A stretch of 64,000 nucleotides of DNA from JBHPGW01 sp042569785 (GTDB taxonomy: Bacteria > Planctomycetota > Phycisphaerae > Sedimentisphaerales > Anaerobacaceae). This document shows, in pieces, positions 34,497-42,479 of this stretch. Location: positions 47,917 through 111,916 of the forward strand of contig JBHPGW010000001.1 in assembly GCA_042569785.1 (NCBI GenBank), written 5' to 3'. The position numbers and the translations under genes were made by a program. Under the pieces are notes generated by a model. The model had not been told where the DNA came from and made no database searches. It was given only the letters and a program-made list of their open reading frames with translations. Numbering within the stretch: the first letter of the stretch is position 1; every line of letters starts with the position of its first letter.

Positions 34497-34575
34497 ATTC
34501 TTTCCTCTTAATTTCAGAAGACCAGGGGCAGATGGTAAGAAGTCAAACCTTCCGTCCCCCAGCCCACTCTCTGTT

Positions 34576-34908
34576 TTACAATGTAATCACCTGATCAACA
34601 CCGGCTGGCTCTAATGCCGCATATACATCGGGAAAGCAGCCGACCTTGGCATTAGAGACGAGCTTATCTGCTATTTCTCTGTCATAACAACACAAATCAC
34701 ATGCCATCAAAAGCATGCCGGTTTCCTGGGCCAATTTGTTAAGCTTTTCGCCTAAGACGTCACCCTCTCTTAAAACGTAAGCGTTATCCTCAAAGAAAAA
34801 CATGCCTGCAATCTCAACACCATGCCTTTTTTCCTCAAGTTGCGGGATTATCATCTTTCCGAGCAAAAATGACGCCTGGGGGTTTCTGAATAAATATGCT
34901 ACCTTCAT
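34576..34908 (-). CDS. DsrE/DsrF-like sulfur-relay protein
   Basis: About 110 residues, one DsrE/YchN fold: YLFRNPQASFLLGKMIIPQL, GMFFFEDNAYVLREGD, then LLMACDLCCYDREI with a CxxCC cluster, ending GCFPDVYAAL. DsrE proteins carry persulfides or bind small sulfur species. ATG 34908 is chosen over 34923 because AAAGGTG lies upstream. Together with the rhodanese at 27127 it hints at sulfur handling within the cluster. Confidence 0.72.
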   Translation of the reverse strand: MKVAYLFRNPQASFLLGKMIIPQLEEKRHGVEIAGMFFFEDNAYVLREGDVLGEKLNKLAQETGMLLMACDLCCYDREIADKLVSNAKVGCFPDVYAALEPAGVDQVITL

Positions 34909-34949
34909 GTTAACACCTTTCATTTTTGGATTTTACATTGCTGTGTCCT

Positions 34950-35864
34950 TTAAAACTCATATTTTAACTGGAGTCCCCAGCAGTTTGCCTCCTGATGATT
35001 AGCAAGATTGCCGAGATTGGCATAACCGCCCGATATAGTCATATTATCGTTAACCACATAAGCAAGACACAAAGTCCACCAGTCGTTTTCTGCTTTGATC
35101 AGGTGATAACCATTGGTACTATACTGATCGACTAAATCAGGTTTTTGGCGATACTCAGCAGCAAAGGCCAGCTTGTCTGTCAGGAAAGCGATGATACTTC
35201 CTTCAAAAGTAGTTCGTCTTTCGCCTGCAAATCCATAAAGACCGGTATGTATCGCATCACCATTGCGAAGTCCACCAGACAGAATAACCGGCCGGGGTAG
35301 CAAACCCGTTATTGTTTTACTCCCCACAAGCGTAAACTCTGTTCCATGATTATGGTCTCCTCCGAGCGTGTCCAAAAGGCCGCCCATATCGTCATTAAGT
35401 TTATGTGTACTCTCATTCCACTTAAAGTGTGCACCAAAGGTAATCGCAGGCATCCAGGAACAGTCGAAATCGCCTTCCTGTACTATCATTGCTCGTAGAT
35501 TGAGGTTGTGCATACTAAGATGATGATCTATTTTTGCACCAGCGGCTGATTTAACATCATCGGTCCAATCGCCTAATCCAAAACGCTCGTATGCATAACC
35601 GATCTCGAATTTACCCATGATGTTTTCGGTAACAGCAAAGGATTGTAGATCCTTTTCACGACCCCAAACAGCACTTGTTGAGAAACTTGGCTTGCCGAAT
35701 ATTTGACCTTCTGCGGGTGGATTTGCCAGATATGCTGTGCTGGTAATAAATACACCGCTGTTGCCCTCAATCGTGTGTAATGGCAATGGAGGGCCGGCTT
35801 GAGCCATACCGCAAAAAGCCAGGGTAATACTTAAAGCAAAAACTAATTCGATTTTTTTAGTCAT
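34950..35864 (-). CDS. Outer-membrane beta-barrel protein (DUF3034-like)
   Basis: 304 residues with a clear signal peptide (LVFALSITLAFCGMAQA, cut before GPPLP). Alternating amphipathic strands and a C-terminal LQLKYEF fit an outer-membrane barrel. The N-terminal GPPLPLHTIEGNSG followed by ITSTAYLANP resembles the DUF3034 family, tentatively. It may serve as a pore for metal or small solutes. It is co-directional with the DsrE gene, 41 bases apart. Confidence 0.62.
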   Translation of the reverse strand: MTKKIELVFALSITLAFCGMAQAGPPLPLHTIEGNSGVFITSTAYLANPPAEGQIFGKPSFSTSAVWGREKDLQSFAVTENIMGKFEIGYAYERFGLGDWTDDVKSAAGAKIDHHLSMHNLNLRAMIVQEGDFDCSWMPAITFGAHFKWNESTHKLNDDMGGLLDTLGGDHNHGTEFTLVGSKTITGLLPRPVILSGGLRNGDAIHTGLYGFAGERRTTFEGSIIAFLTDKLAFAAEYRQKPDLVDQYSTNGYHLIKAENDWWTLCLAYVVNDNMTISGGYANLGNLANHQEANCWGLQLKYEF

Positions 35865-35914
35865 CTTAAACTCCTTTTCTGATTTCTAAACTTTGATTTC
35901 TAATTGCTGCCGGA

Positions 35915-36559
35915 CTATTGCACCAAAGGCACAAAGAATTTAGAGGAAAACTCAATTGCTTCATCTAAATCATAAACTTCTCGGCTGGAACATTCTTTTC
36001 CCCATGCTTCAGCGGTTTCTTTATCTTTCAAAAAGACCATTTCCATACATAAGCTATGAGCACAGCAGCCTGTTGGACTACTCCAGATAATACCGAAATG
36101 AATGTCCTTTGACGGTTTGGCATCTATAATGACAGAGCCATTCTGCTCAAGATAAATCGGCTCATCAGTGGCATGACATTTTGATTCAATCTGCACCTTT
36201 TTACCAAACATCGGGCTTATGCCTAACGAATCCAATGCACACATCGCATTAATTTCGTGTCCGTTCACCTTTATTTTGTGCGGCGTATCTTCGACTGTCA
36301 TTGGATAAGAGCCTACGAGCTTGCCACTACAATTCAGGACGGCCAAATCCTTCTCCTGCAAAGCCTTTATCGCTGTCTCAACATCGCCATCTCCAATTAT
36401 GGCTGATATCTCCTCGTTATTTATTGGACGCCCATTCTCAACAAACGAGTGCAGTATCGCCTTGTGCAACTCAGCCATTTTTCCACCAAATTCGGCCTGT
36501 CGATCCTTTAATGGCAACAATGAAATTAAACGCTTCAGGCCTTCTTCTACTTTACTCAT
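35915..36559 (-). CDS. MerB-like (alkylmercury lyase family) protein
   Basis: 214 residues. An N-terminal winged-helix-like part (NEEISAIIGDGDVETAIKAL) is followed by a MerB core: TPHKIKVNGHEINAMCALDSLG (Cys and Asp of the catalytic C96/D99 pair), IESKCHATDEPI, and GCCAHSLCMEMVF, which holds the second catalytic Cys region. MerB cleaves carbon-mercury bonds. Many MerB-like paralogues have other, unknown roles, and no merA or merR lies near, so organomercurial activity is uncertain. Confidence 0.75.
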   Translation of the reverse strand: MSKVEEGLKRLISLLPLKDRQAEFGGKMAELHKAILHSFVENGRPINNEEISAIIGDGDVETAIKALQEKDLAVLNCSGKLVGSYPMTVEDTPHKIKVNGHEINAMCALDSLGISPMFGKKVQIESKCHATDEPIYLEQNGSVIIDAKPSKDIHFGIIWSSPTGCCAHSLCMEMVFLKDKETAEAWGKECSSREVYDLDEAIEFSSKFFVPLVQ

Positions 36560-36685
36560 ACATGTCTCCTGTAACTGTTTTTGGGATATTTCAAATGTTT
36601 AGGCAACGCACCCAACATTAAAATTTCCTTTGCAAATGCTCAACACCGTAACATTTCCAATTTTGCGTATTGTAGTTACACCCGA

Positions 36686-37387
36686 TTACGTTTTTCTATT
36701 CATCCCCAAAAGGCTCAGGAATTGTACTATCGCAAGGGCGGTTGCAACTATGTAGGTTAAAGCAGCAGCTTTGAGCACCTTTTTAACACCTTCGATTTCT
36801 TTTTTATCAGCTACGCCGTTTTCTTTGATATATCGCAGCGCCCTGGCTGAGGCTTCCAACTCTACCGGCAGAGTAACCATGTAAAAAACAACTATCCCAA
36901 GAAATAAGAGAAGGGCCAGATTGATAAAGAACGAGGCAAAAGCAACTCTGGACAGCAGTATCCCCAAAAACAAAAGCGGCAATATAAAGTATCCTAACTT
37001 TTCCACAATTGGTGCGATATTAGACCTGATTTTTGCCGGCGGATAGTTTGTTCCATGCTGTATCGCATGTGCCGCCTCATGTGCTGCGATTCCTATCGCC
37101 GCAATAGAAGAGTTTCTCGCAACTCGGCGGGAAAGCCTGACTGCATTATGACGCGGATCGTAATGGTCTTTCAATGTACCGCTGATTTCTTCGATAACAA
37201 CATCGTTGAGGCCGGCGCAATTTAGCATTGTCCTGGCAAGACGACTGCCGGTAATCCCTTTTTTTACCGGCTGATTCGAATACTTTTCAAATAACTGATT
37301 AACCTTAATACGGGCGTATAAGCCGTAAACAACCAGAGGCACAATCACAAAGCCAGAGATAACATAAAGTCCTGTCAGCATATTCAT
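36686..37387 (-). CDS. YugP-type membrane zinc metallopeptidase
   Basis: 233 residues. An N-terminal TM, the zinc site HEAAHAIQHG (HExxH), and three further TM segments (about 125-185, 205-225). The sequence around it, YDPRHNAVRLSRRVARNSSI and AIGIAAHEAAHA, matches the neutral zinc metallopeptidase 2 (YugP) family. The physiological substrate is unknown. It follows the symporter gene by 51 bases. Confidence 0.85.
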   Translation of the reverse strand: MNMLTGLYVISGFVIVPLVVYGLYARIKVNQLFEKYSNQPVKKGITGSRLARTMLNCAGLNDVVIEEISGTLKDHYDPRHNAVRLSRRVARNSSIAAIGIAAHEAAHAIQHGTNYPPAKIRSNIAPIVEKLGYFILPLLFLGILLSRVAFASFFINLALLLFLGIVVFYMVTLPVELEASARALRYIKENGVADKKEIEGVKKVLKAAALTYIVATALAIVQFLSLLGMNRKT

Positions 37388-37438
37388 TTCACCAATCCTC
37401 TTTTTGTTTTATTTCAAGTTTTTTGTATGCAATATGAC

Positions 37439-38908
37439 TCACACAGCCTTGCTCTTGGCAATGGCGAAACCATCAAAATCAGTTACTGTGTCCGGGAAAA
37501 GTAAAGACACACTGACAAACACTACCGCGGAGCAAACTATGCCGTAAAAACCAGCATACAACCCCAACGCTTCCAAAGCTTCAGGAAGAACAATGGTATT
37601 GGTTGATAGCAATACTGTAGTTATTCCTCCGGCAAGCATCCCTGCCATAGCACCGGAGCAGCTACTCTTTTTCCAGAAATAAGCTCCGAGCGTCGGCACA
37701 AACAGCCCTGAAACCATAAAGGCATAGGTGTAAAGGCCGGCACTTAGAACCGAAGTGAAGTGTGCAGCCATGATGACCGACACAACGCCGATGATAAGAG
37801 TAACCAACATCGATAAACGAATCGACGCTTTGGTTGAAATCCTGCGAACAAAATAGCGTTCTATAATATCAGTTACTAAGTTGCCGGAAGATGCCATAAG
37901 ACAACTGTCCGCTGATGACATTATCGCTGAAAAATATGCCACGATGACTATCCCTGTAACGCCGGCTGGCAGAACATCACGAATAAGTATCGGCATAGCT
38001 ATTTCCGGATCGACATTGGGAGCAACGACACGAGCACACATACCGAGAAACGCACCTGCGAAAGCTATGACGGGATACTCAAAAAAACCGGCAATATACC
38101 ACGCGCGTTTGGCCTCATACTCATTTTTACAGGCATACATCCGCTGATATATCGTATTGCCAATCAGCCAGGCGGGAATAATCGTTACCATCCAATTAAT
38201 AAATGTTGCCGGCGAGATGTTTGAAAGCGAAAAATATTCCGGCGGAAGATTTTCCCTGAGTACAGAAATGCCGCCGATTTTATACAAAGTTACAGGAATT
38301 GTAACGACTACCAGACCAAAGAGCAGCAGTACCCATTGAACGGCATCGGTATAAATGACCGCCTTAAGACCGCCAATAACCGTGTAGGCTATCGTGATAA
38401 ACGCCATGAAAACCAGTGCAAATGTGATTGGCTGTACCCCGAATGGATTGTTCTGGATGATTGTCACAGAAGCCAACTTGGCACCGGCTAACATTTGAAC
38501 ACCGGCAAAACCAAGGTAAGCAATGCAGGAAATTACCGCCGCGACCAAAGCCACACTATCGTTATATCTGTATCGAAGAAAATCGGGGTAGGTCATGAAT
38601 TTCTTTTCCGCATCAATTTTCTTGATTCGTGGAATAATGAATACCGCACTTAGCCAGGCCCCTACAAGGCCGGTAAACAAAAGCCAACTTCCTGCAATTC
38701 CCATGACAAAACCAAGACCGCCCAAACCAATTGTAAAACCTCCACCAACATCTGTGGCGACAATTGAAAGCCCCACGTAAGTCGACCCTATCGACCGACT
38801 GCCAACGTAATAGTCTTCAATGTCCTTGTTGCGGGTGAAATGATAAAAGCCGATCGATAAAACACCCGCTATATATAAAGCAAATATCAAATAATCAAAT
38901 ATAGTCAT
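37439..38908 (-). CDS. Sodium/solute symporter (SSS) family transporter
   Basis: 489 residues with about 13 TM helices. The N-terminal half carries [20 protein letters not shown] and [12 protein letters not shown]; the middle carries the family signature [10 protein letters not shown] (after SSADSCLM). It imports a solute with Na+. The substrate cannot be assigned; amino acids, sugars and organic acids are all possible. It follows the two small proteins at the 5' end of the second cluster, so it may be under the same leader RNA. Confidence 0.85.
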   Translation of the reverse strand: MTIFDYLIFALYIAGVLSIGFYHFTRNKDIEDYYVGSRSIGSTYVGLSIVATDVGGGFTIGLGGLGFVMGIAGSWLLFTGLVGAWLSAVFIIPRIKKIDAEKKFMTYPDFLRYRYNDSVALVAAVISCIAYLGFAGVQMLAGAKLASVTIIQNNPFGVQPITFALVFMAFITIAYTVIGGLKAVIYTDAVQWVLLLFGLVVVTIPVTLYKIGGISVLRENLPPEYFSLSNISPATFINWMVTIIPAWLIGNTIYQRMYACKNEYEAKRAWYIAGFFEYPVIAFAGAFLGMCARVVAPNVDPEIAMPILIRDVLPAGVTGIVIVAYFSAIMSSADSCLMASSGNLVTDIIERYFVRRISTKASIRLSMLVTLIIGVVSVIMAAHFTSVLSAGLYTYAFMVSGLFVPTLGAYFWKKSSCSGAMAGMLAGGITTVLLSTNTIVLPEALEALGLYAGFYGIVCSAVVFVSVSLLFPDTVTDFDGFAIAKSKAV

Positions 38909-39002
38909 ATCTACATCTATCTCTTCAAACAGAACTGTTCAAACTGTATTTTCACGGAATAATTTCTTTGAAAGGTAAAGATGATGTGTCTTGATGTGTT
39001 AA

Positions 39003-39383
39003 TCAATTTTTGGCGGCCTTTTCACTCGACTTTTTTGTTCTGGTAACTGTGCGATTCAAGTTTCTCTGTCTTAATGGCACTGTCTTTGAATCAGACTCCA
39101 CGCTGTTTTGCGAACCGTTCGAAGCGTCCGCGTTTTTTGTTTCGGCTTTTCGCTCAGATTGCTTATCTGCTATTGTTTCCGCCGCAGTCTCAGTGTCTTG
39201 AGTTGTTGCAGGGGTCTTTGTAGTTTTTGTGGTTGACGGATTTTTTTTCAGTTTTTGCTTTATCACATCCTTGACGCAATCAACTACTTCTTTGCTGGTA
39301 ACTACTGTTACCCCAACCACAGTACCTGCAAATTGTGAAACTGTTTTGATCGTCAGGGCTTGTTTCAATTCATCAATTTTCAC
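39003..39383 (-). CDS. SQFAG-motif protein with Thr/Lys-rich tail
   Basis: 126 residues. The N-terminal 35 residues form a helix with KTVSQFAGTVVGVTVVTSKE, matching the 65-residue protein at 17300. The remaining 90 residues are low-complexity, rich in Thr, Lys, Ala, Glu and Ser, ending very basic (RTVTRTKKSSEKAAKN). Such tails may bind nucleic acid, polyphosphate, membranes or mineral surfaces. No known family was recognised. Confidence 0.55.
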   Translation of the reverse strand: MKIDELKQALTIKTVSQFAGTVVGVTVVTSKEVVDCVKDVIKQKLKKNPSTTKTTKTPATTQDTETAAETIADKQSERKAETKNADASNGSQNSVESDSKTVPLRQRNLNRTVTRTKKSSEKAAKN

Positions 39384-39415
39384 TATCTTGTTCTCCTTTT
39401 CAGGCTTCGTATTCT

Positions 39416-39607
39416 TTAAGCGGTGGCAGTTTTAGGGTGCGCAGCACTGTCGTATCCGTTCTTGAAGGCCCTTTTCATCTCTGAAGTGGCTTCCTTTGTT
39501 TTTTCGCATAGTTTATCGGTGCCGTCAGGGTATTTTTTGTGAACAACTTCCATCGCCACGGCACCGACAAATACCCCGCCTATCAAAATCCCTAATATCT
39601 TAAGCAT
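39416..39607 (-). CDS. Small membrane-anchored protein, first gene of cluster II
   Basis: 63 residues: a Gly-rich TM (LGILIGGVFVGAVAMEVVH) followed by a charged helix (CEKTKEATSEMKRAFKNGY), layout as in YtxH-like proteins. AGGAGGT lies just upstream of the ATG. It is the first gene after RNA element 1 copy 2 and its terminator. The role is unknown. Confidence 0.6.
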   Translation of the reverse strand: MLKILGILIGGVFVGAVAMEVVHKKYPDGTDKLCEKTKEATSEMKRAFKNGYDSAAHPKTATA

Positions 39608-39653
39608 GACACCTCCTTTTCGTTTCTTTATTCTTCTTTTGCCGATTCTTATA

Positions 39654-39698
39654 ATAAAAAAACCCAGCCAGCTATCTATTTAGATAACCAGCTGGGTT
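39654..39698 (-). terminator. Intrinsic terminator of RNA element 1, copy 2
   Basis: Minus strand AACCCAGCTGGTTATC, six-base loop, GATAGCTGGCTGGGTT and a seven-base T run. The stem matches that at 8232-8273 almost base for base. It lies about 50 bases before the ATG of the first cluster II gene, so read-through must be controlled or a further start must exist. Confidence 0.85.
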
Positions 39699-39853
39699 TA
39701 TCTTCCTAACCGTTTTTTGCTCCCCCCAGGGAGTTATTTTAAACTCCAGCAGTCCTTGCTGGTATTCTATCCACGCCTGATATATAAGGCTTCGTCCAAT
39801 TGTGCTATAAAACGCAGAACTGGATCATCATCATATATCAATGAATAGCGCAG
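39656..39853 (-). ncRNA. Conserved RNA element 1, copy 2 (leader of cluster II)
   Basis: Minus strand: GCGCTATTCATTGATAT, then an insert of about 40 bases, GAAGCCT...CAGGCGTGGATAG, ACCAGCAAGGACTGCTGG (a perfect six-base stem), CGGTTAGGAA, then the terminator. The same blocks occur in copy 1 at 8234-8390, which lacks the insert. CTATTCA/TGGATAG pair with one G-U, so the pairing is kept despite base change. It lies within 250 bases of the first gene of the second cluster. The ligand or partner is unknown. Confidence 0.58.
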
Positions 39854-40039
39854 CGATAATCACTGAGCTACTGTTTTTTTAATAATTTCCTTATTCTGTA
39901 TGCATTCTTAAGAACTGCTATTGCCGCTCATCTGCTTACAGTAAAAACCTCCTGTTTAATTTTTGTTGCCCCTATCTTCCATTCCGATCTGTTCAACTTT
40001 TGTCAAAAATCACCAGTTTTGACAAAAAATTTGCAAAAT

Positions 40040-40165
40040 ATACTAAAAAAAACAGAATACATCAAACCACGCCAGACGCACTCCGTCCCCGTCGGTTGCA
40101 GTACAAACCAACACAGTTTTTATGAAAACTTTCACTTCCCGTCGCAAAAAACCGCTCAGAAGCAT
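40040..40165 (-). promoter_or_regulatory. Leader module 2, copy 2
   Basis: This contains the 25-base core at 40079-40103 shared with 8128-8152, plus weaker flanking similarity. Here it lies between a promoter (40221-40250) and RNA element 1, whereas near operon I it lies downstream of element 1. The 39608-40239 gap therefore holds, in transcription order, promoter, module 2, element 1 and terminator. Between them is AT-rich sequence, including a direct repeat of TTGTCAAAA-like bases near 40000-40025. Confidence 0.55.
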
Positions 40166-40220
40166 TGATTATTGCAACCTTCCTCATCGTATGTTCATCA
40201 AGTCAATTGACAAGATGAGC

Positions 40221-40250
40221 AATATATCATAATTCACCACTACCTGTCAA
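40221..40250 (-). promoter_or_regulatory. Sigma-70-like promoter for the cluster II leader
   Basis: Minus strand TTGACA, 18 bases, TATATT, followed by GCTCATCTTG, which resembles the TATCATCTTG at two other promoters of this region. The -35 box overlaps the last codons of the C_GCAxxG_C_C gene. Confidence 0.55.
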
Positions 40251-40671
40251 ACGTTTTTCTTTTTTCATCACAAATAACAGTCCGCCGAGGTTTTATTTGT
40301 TCGAGAATCTCGGCAGCATCCCGCACAAGTTGGACACAGCCGGACTTGTCGCCAACCAACTCTTTGCAATTGATAGAGCCGTTTCGAGTTTCAAATTTCT
40401 TTGTGAAGTCTTTAATAATGGCGTGCGTCTTCTTCTTTGATTCTTTGTCCGTAGCATCAGTATTACCGTGTTTTAATCCAAGGATCATAAAAGCTGCGGT
40501 AACGGCACCGCAGACTCCGCCAATACGCATCCCATTGCCAAATCCCGTTGCAATCTTAAAAGCGGTCTCGTTGTCAAGGCCTAACTGTTCGCAATAAGTA
40601 TCCAATACGGCCTGGGTGCAGTTAAAGCCATTTTTGAAATTATCAACTGTCTGCTCAACCTTTGTATTCAT
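40240..40671 (-). CDS. C_GCAxxG_C_C family redox protein
   Basis: 143 residues. The family pattern is clear: FKNGFNCTQAVLDTYCEQLG, FGNGMRIGGVCGAVTAAFMILGL, then INCKELVGD and a later CVQLVRDAAEIL. It has about six conserved Cys and may be redox-active or Fe-S-binding. The precise role is unknown. It is followed by the cluster II promoter that overlaps its 3' end. Confidence 0.82.
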   Translation of the reverse strand: MNTKVEQTVDNFKNGFNCTQAVLDTYCEQLGLDNETAFKIATGFGNGMRIGGVCGAVTAAFMILGLKHGNTDATDKESKKKTHAIIKDFTKKFETRNGSINCKELVGDKSGCVQLVRDAAEILEQIKPRRTVICDEKRKTFDR

Positions 40672-40742
40672 ATTAAGTTCCTTATATAAATAAAGTTACG
40701 ACCATTTCCGCCATTTACAGGACACAATAGAACCATTGGCAA

Positions 40743-41300
40743 CTATTTGGCCTCATTTTTTTGATTATGATTTGCTTTCGACTTTGTTTCGGGATGATGG
40801 CTTTTCTTAAATAACTTGTTCCAGAGTTTCATGCTGCCGTATGAAACTGCGATTCCAACGACTACCGGAACAGCTATTGTACCCACGGCAACAGCGGTTT
40901 CGGCGATAACAATCCCTGTAACGGCCTCGGCAACTACTCCGCCGGCAGCTACTCCCAAACCTGCGGAGACACCCATACCGGTAGAGCGGATGACCGTATC
41001 TTTCGTTGCCTGTTTTTTGCTTTTCTTGTTTTTCCTGCACTTTATCATGTTCATTGTGCCGTAAAATGCCGCTGCCATACCACCAACAGCAGTTCCCGCT
41101 GCTGCAGGAATGGCAAAAACCATTCCAGTGGCAATATTCAGCAGTGTCGGGCTAACAGTTTTTGCCGAAGAGCCCAAATGACCATTTGCCAGGGATTTCA
41201 CCGCCGAGCCTATCTGAGCAGTTGGATTTGAATCTGCGGTCTGTTTATTCGCCGAACTTGTTATTGATCGCCCAGATGGCTTATTTGACCCTTTATTCAT
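40743..41300 (-). CDS. Gly-rich hydrophobic protein, possible magnetosome membrane protein
   Basis: 185 residues. A Ser/Asn-rich N terminus, then two long Gly/Ala/Val-rich hydrophobic stretches (about 60-90 and 105-155; for example VSAGLGVAAGGVVAEAV, VAVGTIAVPVVVGIAVSYG) separated by a basic loop (KCRKNKKSKKQ), and a charged His/Lys/Glu tail. The Gly-rich TM plus charged tail is reminiscent of Mms6/MamD-type crystal proteins but there is no (LG)n repeat, so that is speculation. It has its own promoter at 41390-41418. Confidence 0.55.
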   Translation of the reverse strand: MNKGSNKPSGRSITSSANKQTADSNPTAQIGSAVKSLANGHLGSSAKTVSPTLLNIATGMVFAIPAAAGTAVGGMAAAFYGTMNMIKCRKNKKSKKQATKDTVIRSTGMGVSAGLGVAAGGVVAEAVTGIVIAETAVAVGTIAVPVVVGIAVSYGSMKLWNKLFKKSHHPETKSKANHNQKNEAK

Positions 41301-41389
41301 ATCGCATTTGTCCTTAAACTTTTATTCCACGATTTTTTTTGCCTTGGTTTGCTAACAAACCACAGGAATTGTTCATCGTTTCGGTCAAG

Positions 41390-41418
41390 ATGATAAGCAA
41401 ATGGCCGTGATATGTCAA
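41390..41418 (-). promoter_or_regulatory. Sigma-70-like promoter of the Gly-rich protein gene
   Basis: Minus strand TTGACA, 17 bases, TATCAT. Just downstream is CTTGACCGAAACGATGAAC, similar to a site overlapping the -10 of rrf2 copy 3 (reverse strand CTCGACCGAAATGATAGAC). The shared GACCGAAA.GAT may be a regulator operator, perhaps for the Rrf2 proteins. Confidence 0.65.
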
Positions 41419-41604
41419 AATATTTTTCCAGCTGTCATTGAAAAGGGAATGAAAATCTTCATTGAAGACCTATAAGCCCCGTTAGATGCCGACGTTATGA
41501 TGCTTTGTGTGCAGCGAGCTTTTTTGCATTTGTATCAGCAAGAGCAGGCAGTACCAAACACAACGGTGTAGAATATGCAGTGAAACAGCTAACTTTGTTC
41601 TATA

Positions 41605-41863
41605 CTACGCCCCAAAAAACAGATGTTCCAAAAGAATTTTGGTTCCGATAAGGGGCAATACAACACTTGAGGAGTGTTTTACTGATAGTGGTATAAGGCT
41701 TCCAAAAAACAAGGCAGCAGAAACGGGACAGAACGACAATGCGAAAACAAGACCTAAGAATAAAGCTCCTCCCAAGCCAAATTTCTCTGCCCGTTGACCC
41801 AAGAGCTTAGGCTGTGCCGAAACGTTGGTTAAACATCCTAAAAAGCTGATTAGTATTCCAGGT
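41605..41863 (-). pseudogene. Chimeric permease remnant (ArsG/DsbD-like body, MntP-like end)
   Basis: The open frame reads ISFLGCLTNVSAQPKLLGQ, then LGLVFALSFCPVSAALFFGS, like the middle of a CcdA/ArsG-type permease, but both its beginning and its second half are missing. After VKHSSSVVLP it switches to IGTKILLEHLFF, matching the extreme C terminus of MntP at 49723 (AIGTKILLEHLFF); the DNA there is also about 80 percent alike over 37 bases. It is a deletion or recombination scar, not a working gene. Confidence 0.65.
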
Positions 41864-41882
41864 TAATCGTTGGAAAAACATG

Positions 41883-41911
41883 TTGACATAAACGCCTGTT
41901 TTGTCTATCAT
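41883..41911 (+). promoter_or_regulatory. Sigma-70-like promoter of rrf2 copy 3
   Basis: TTGACA, 17 bases, TATCAT, then TTCGGTCGAG. The palindromic-looking TATCATTTCGGTCGAG carries, in reverse, the GACCGAAA box noted at 41390, so autoregulation by the Rrf2 protein is plausible. The ATG lies 57 bases downstream. Confidence 0.68.
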
Positions 41912-41967
41912 TTCGGTCGAGTAAGTGAATGAGTCGTTTTCAAATGTTTGCTGAATAAGGTTGTAAC

Positions 41968-42414
41968 ATGCAGGTTTCTCAAAAAGCATTATATGCACTG
42001 CGGGCTGTTTTCGAGTTGGCTAAACGTTATGATCAGGGGCCGGTAAAGATTTCTGATATTGCTGAGGCCCAAGCCATTCCACAGAGATTCCTTGAGGTGA
42101 TACTCAGTCAACTCAAGCAGGCGGGTTTTCTCGAATCTCGCCGAGGCAGTGACGGCGGTTATGTGCTTTCTCGTTCGCCGGAGGAGCTTACTGTTGCCGA
42201 CGTGGTTGGTTTTATTCAGGGGCCGGTCGGCCCAACCGCCTGTCTCATTGAGAAATCCAGCATCAACAAATGCTCTCTTTACGATACTTGTATCTTCAAA
42301 AAGATGTGGGGAAAAATACGTGATGCAATCTCCAAGGTATACGACAATACTACTTTCAGCGACTTGGTAAAAGAAGAAGGCGATCAGTCTCAGCCTTGTG
42401 TTATCCGCAAATGA
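41968..42414 (+). CDS. Rrf2-family Fe-S transcription regulator (copy 3)
   Basis: 148 residues, the third paralogue of this family in the window. Winged helix with QKALYALRAVFELAK and IPQRFLEVILSQLKQAGF; Fe-S cysteines C-x9-C-x5-C (CLIEKSSINKCSLYDTC). It is one of the few plus-strand genes. It starts at a MQVSQK methionine shared with copy 1. It stands at the edge of the magnetosome region, next to the permease and integrase remnants, with a strong own promoter. Confidence 0.87.
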   Translation: MQVSQKALYALRAVFELAKRYDQGPVKISDIAEAQAIPQRFLEVILSQLKQAGFLESRRGSDGGYVLSRSPEELTVADVVGFIQGPVGPTACLIEKSSINKCSLYDTCIFKKMWGKIRDAISKVYDNTTFSDLVKEEGDQSQPCVIRK

Positions 42415-42479
42415 TTTCGTATCAGCGGCAAGGCAGCAGCGGTTCCGTTGAGCAAATAATGGTAGGGCTTTCAAAATAT

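Noticed and set aside
34950..35864. Magnetosome-specific function for the porin-like protein
   Set aside because: It has a signal peptide and barrel features but no magnetosome family match, so only an outer-membrane protein is claimed.
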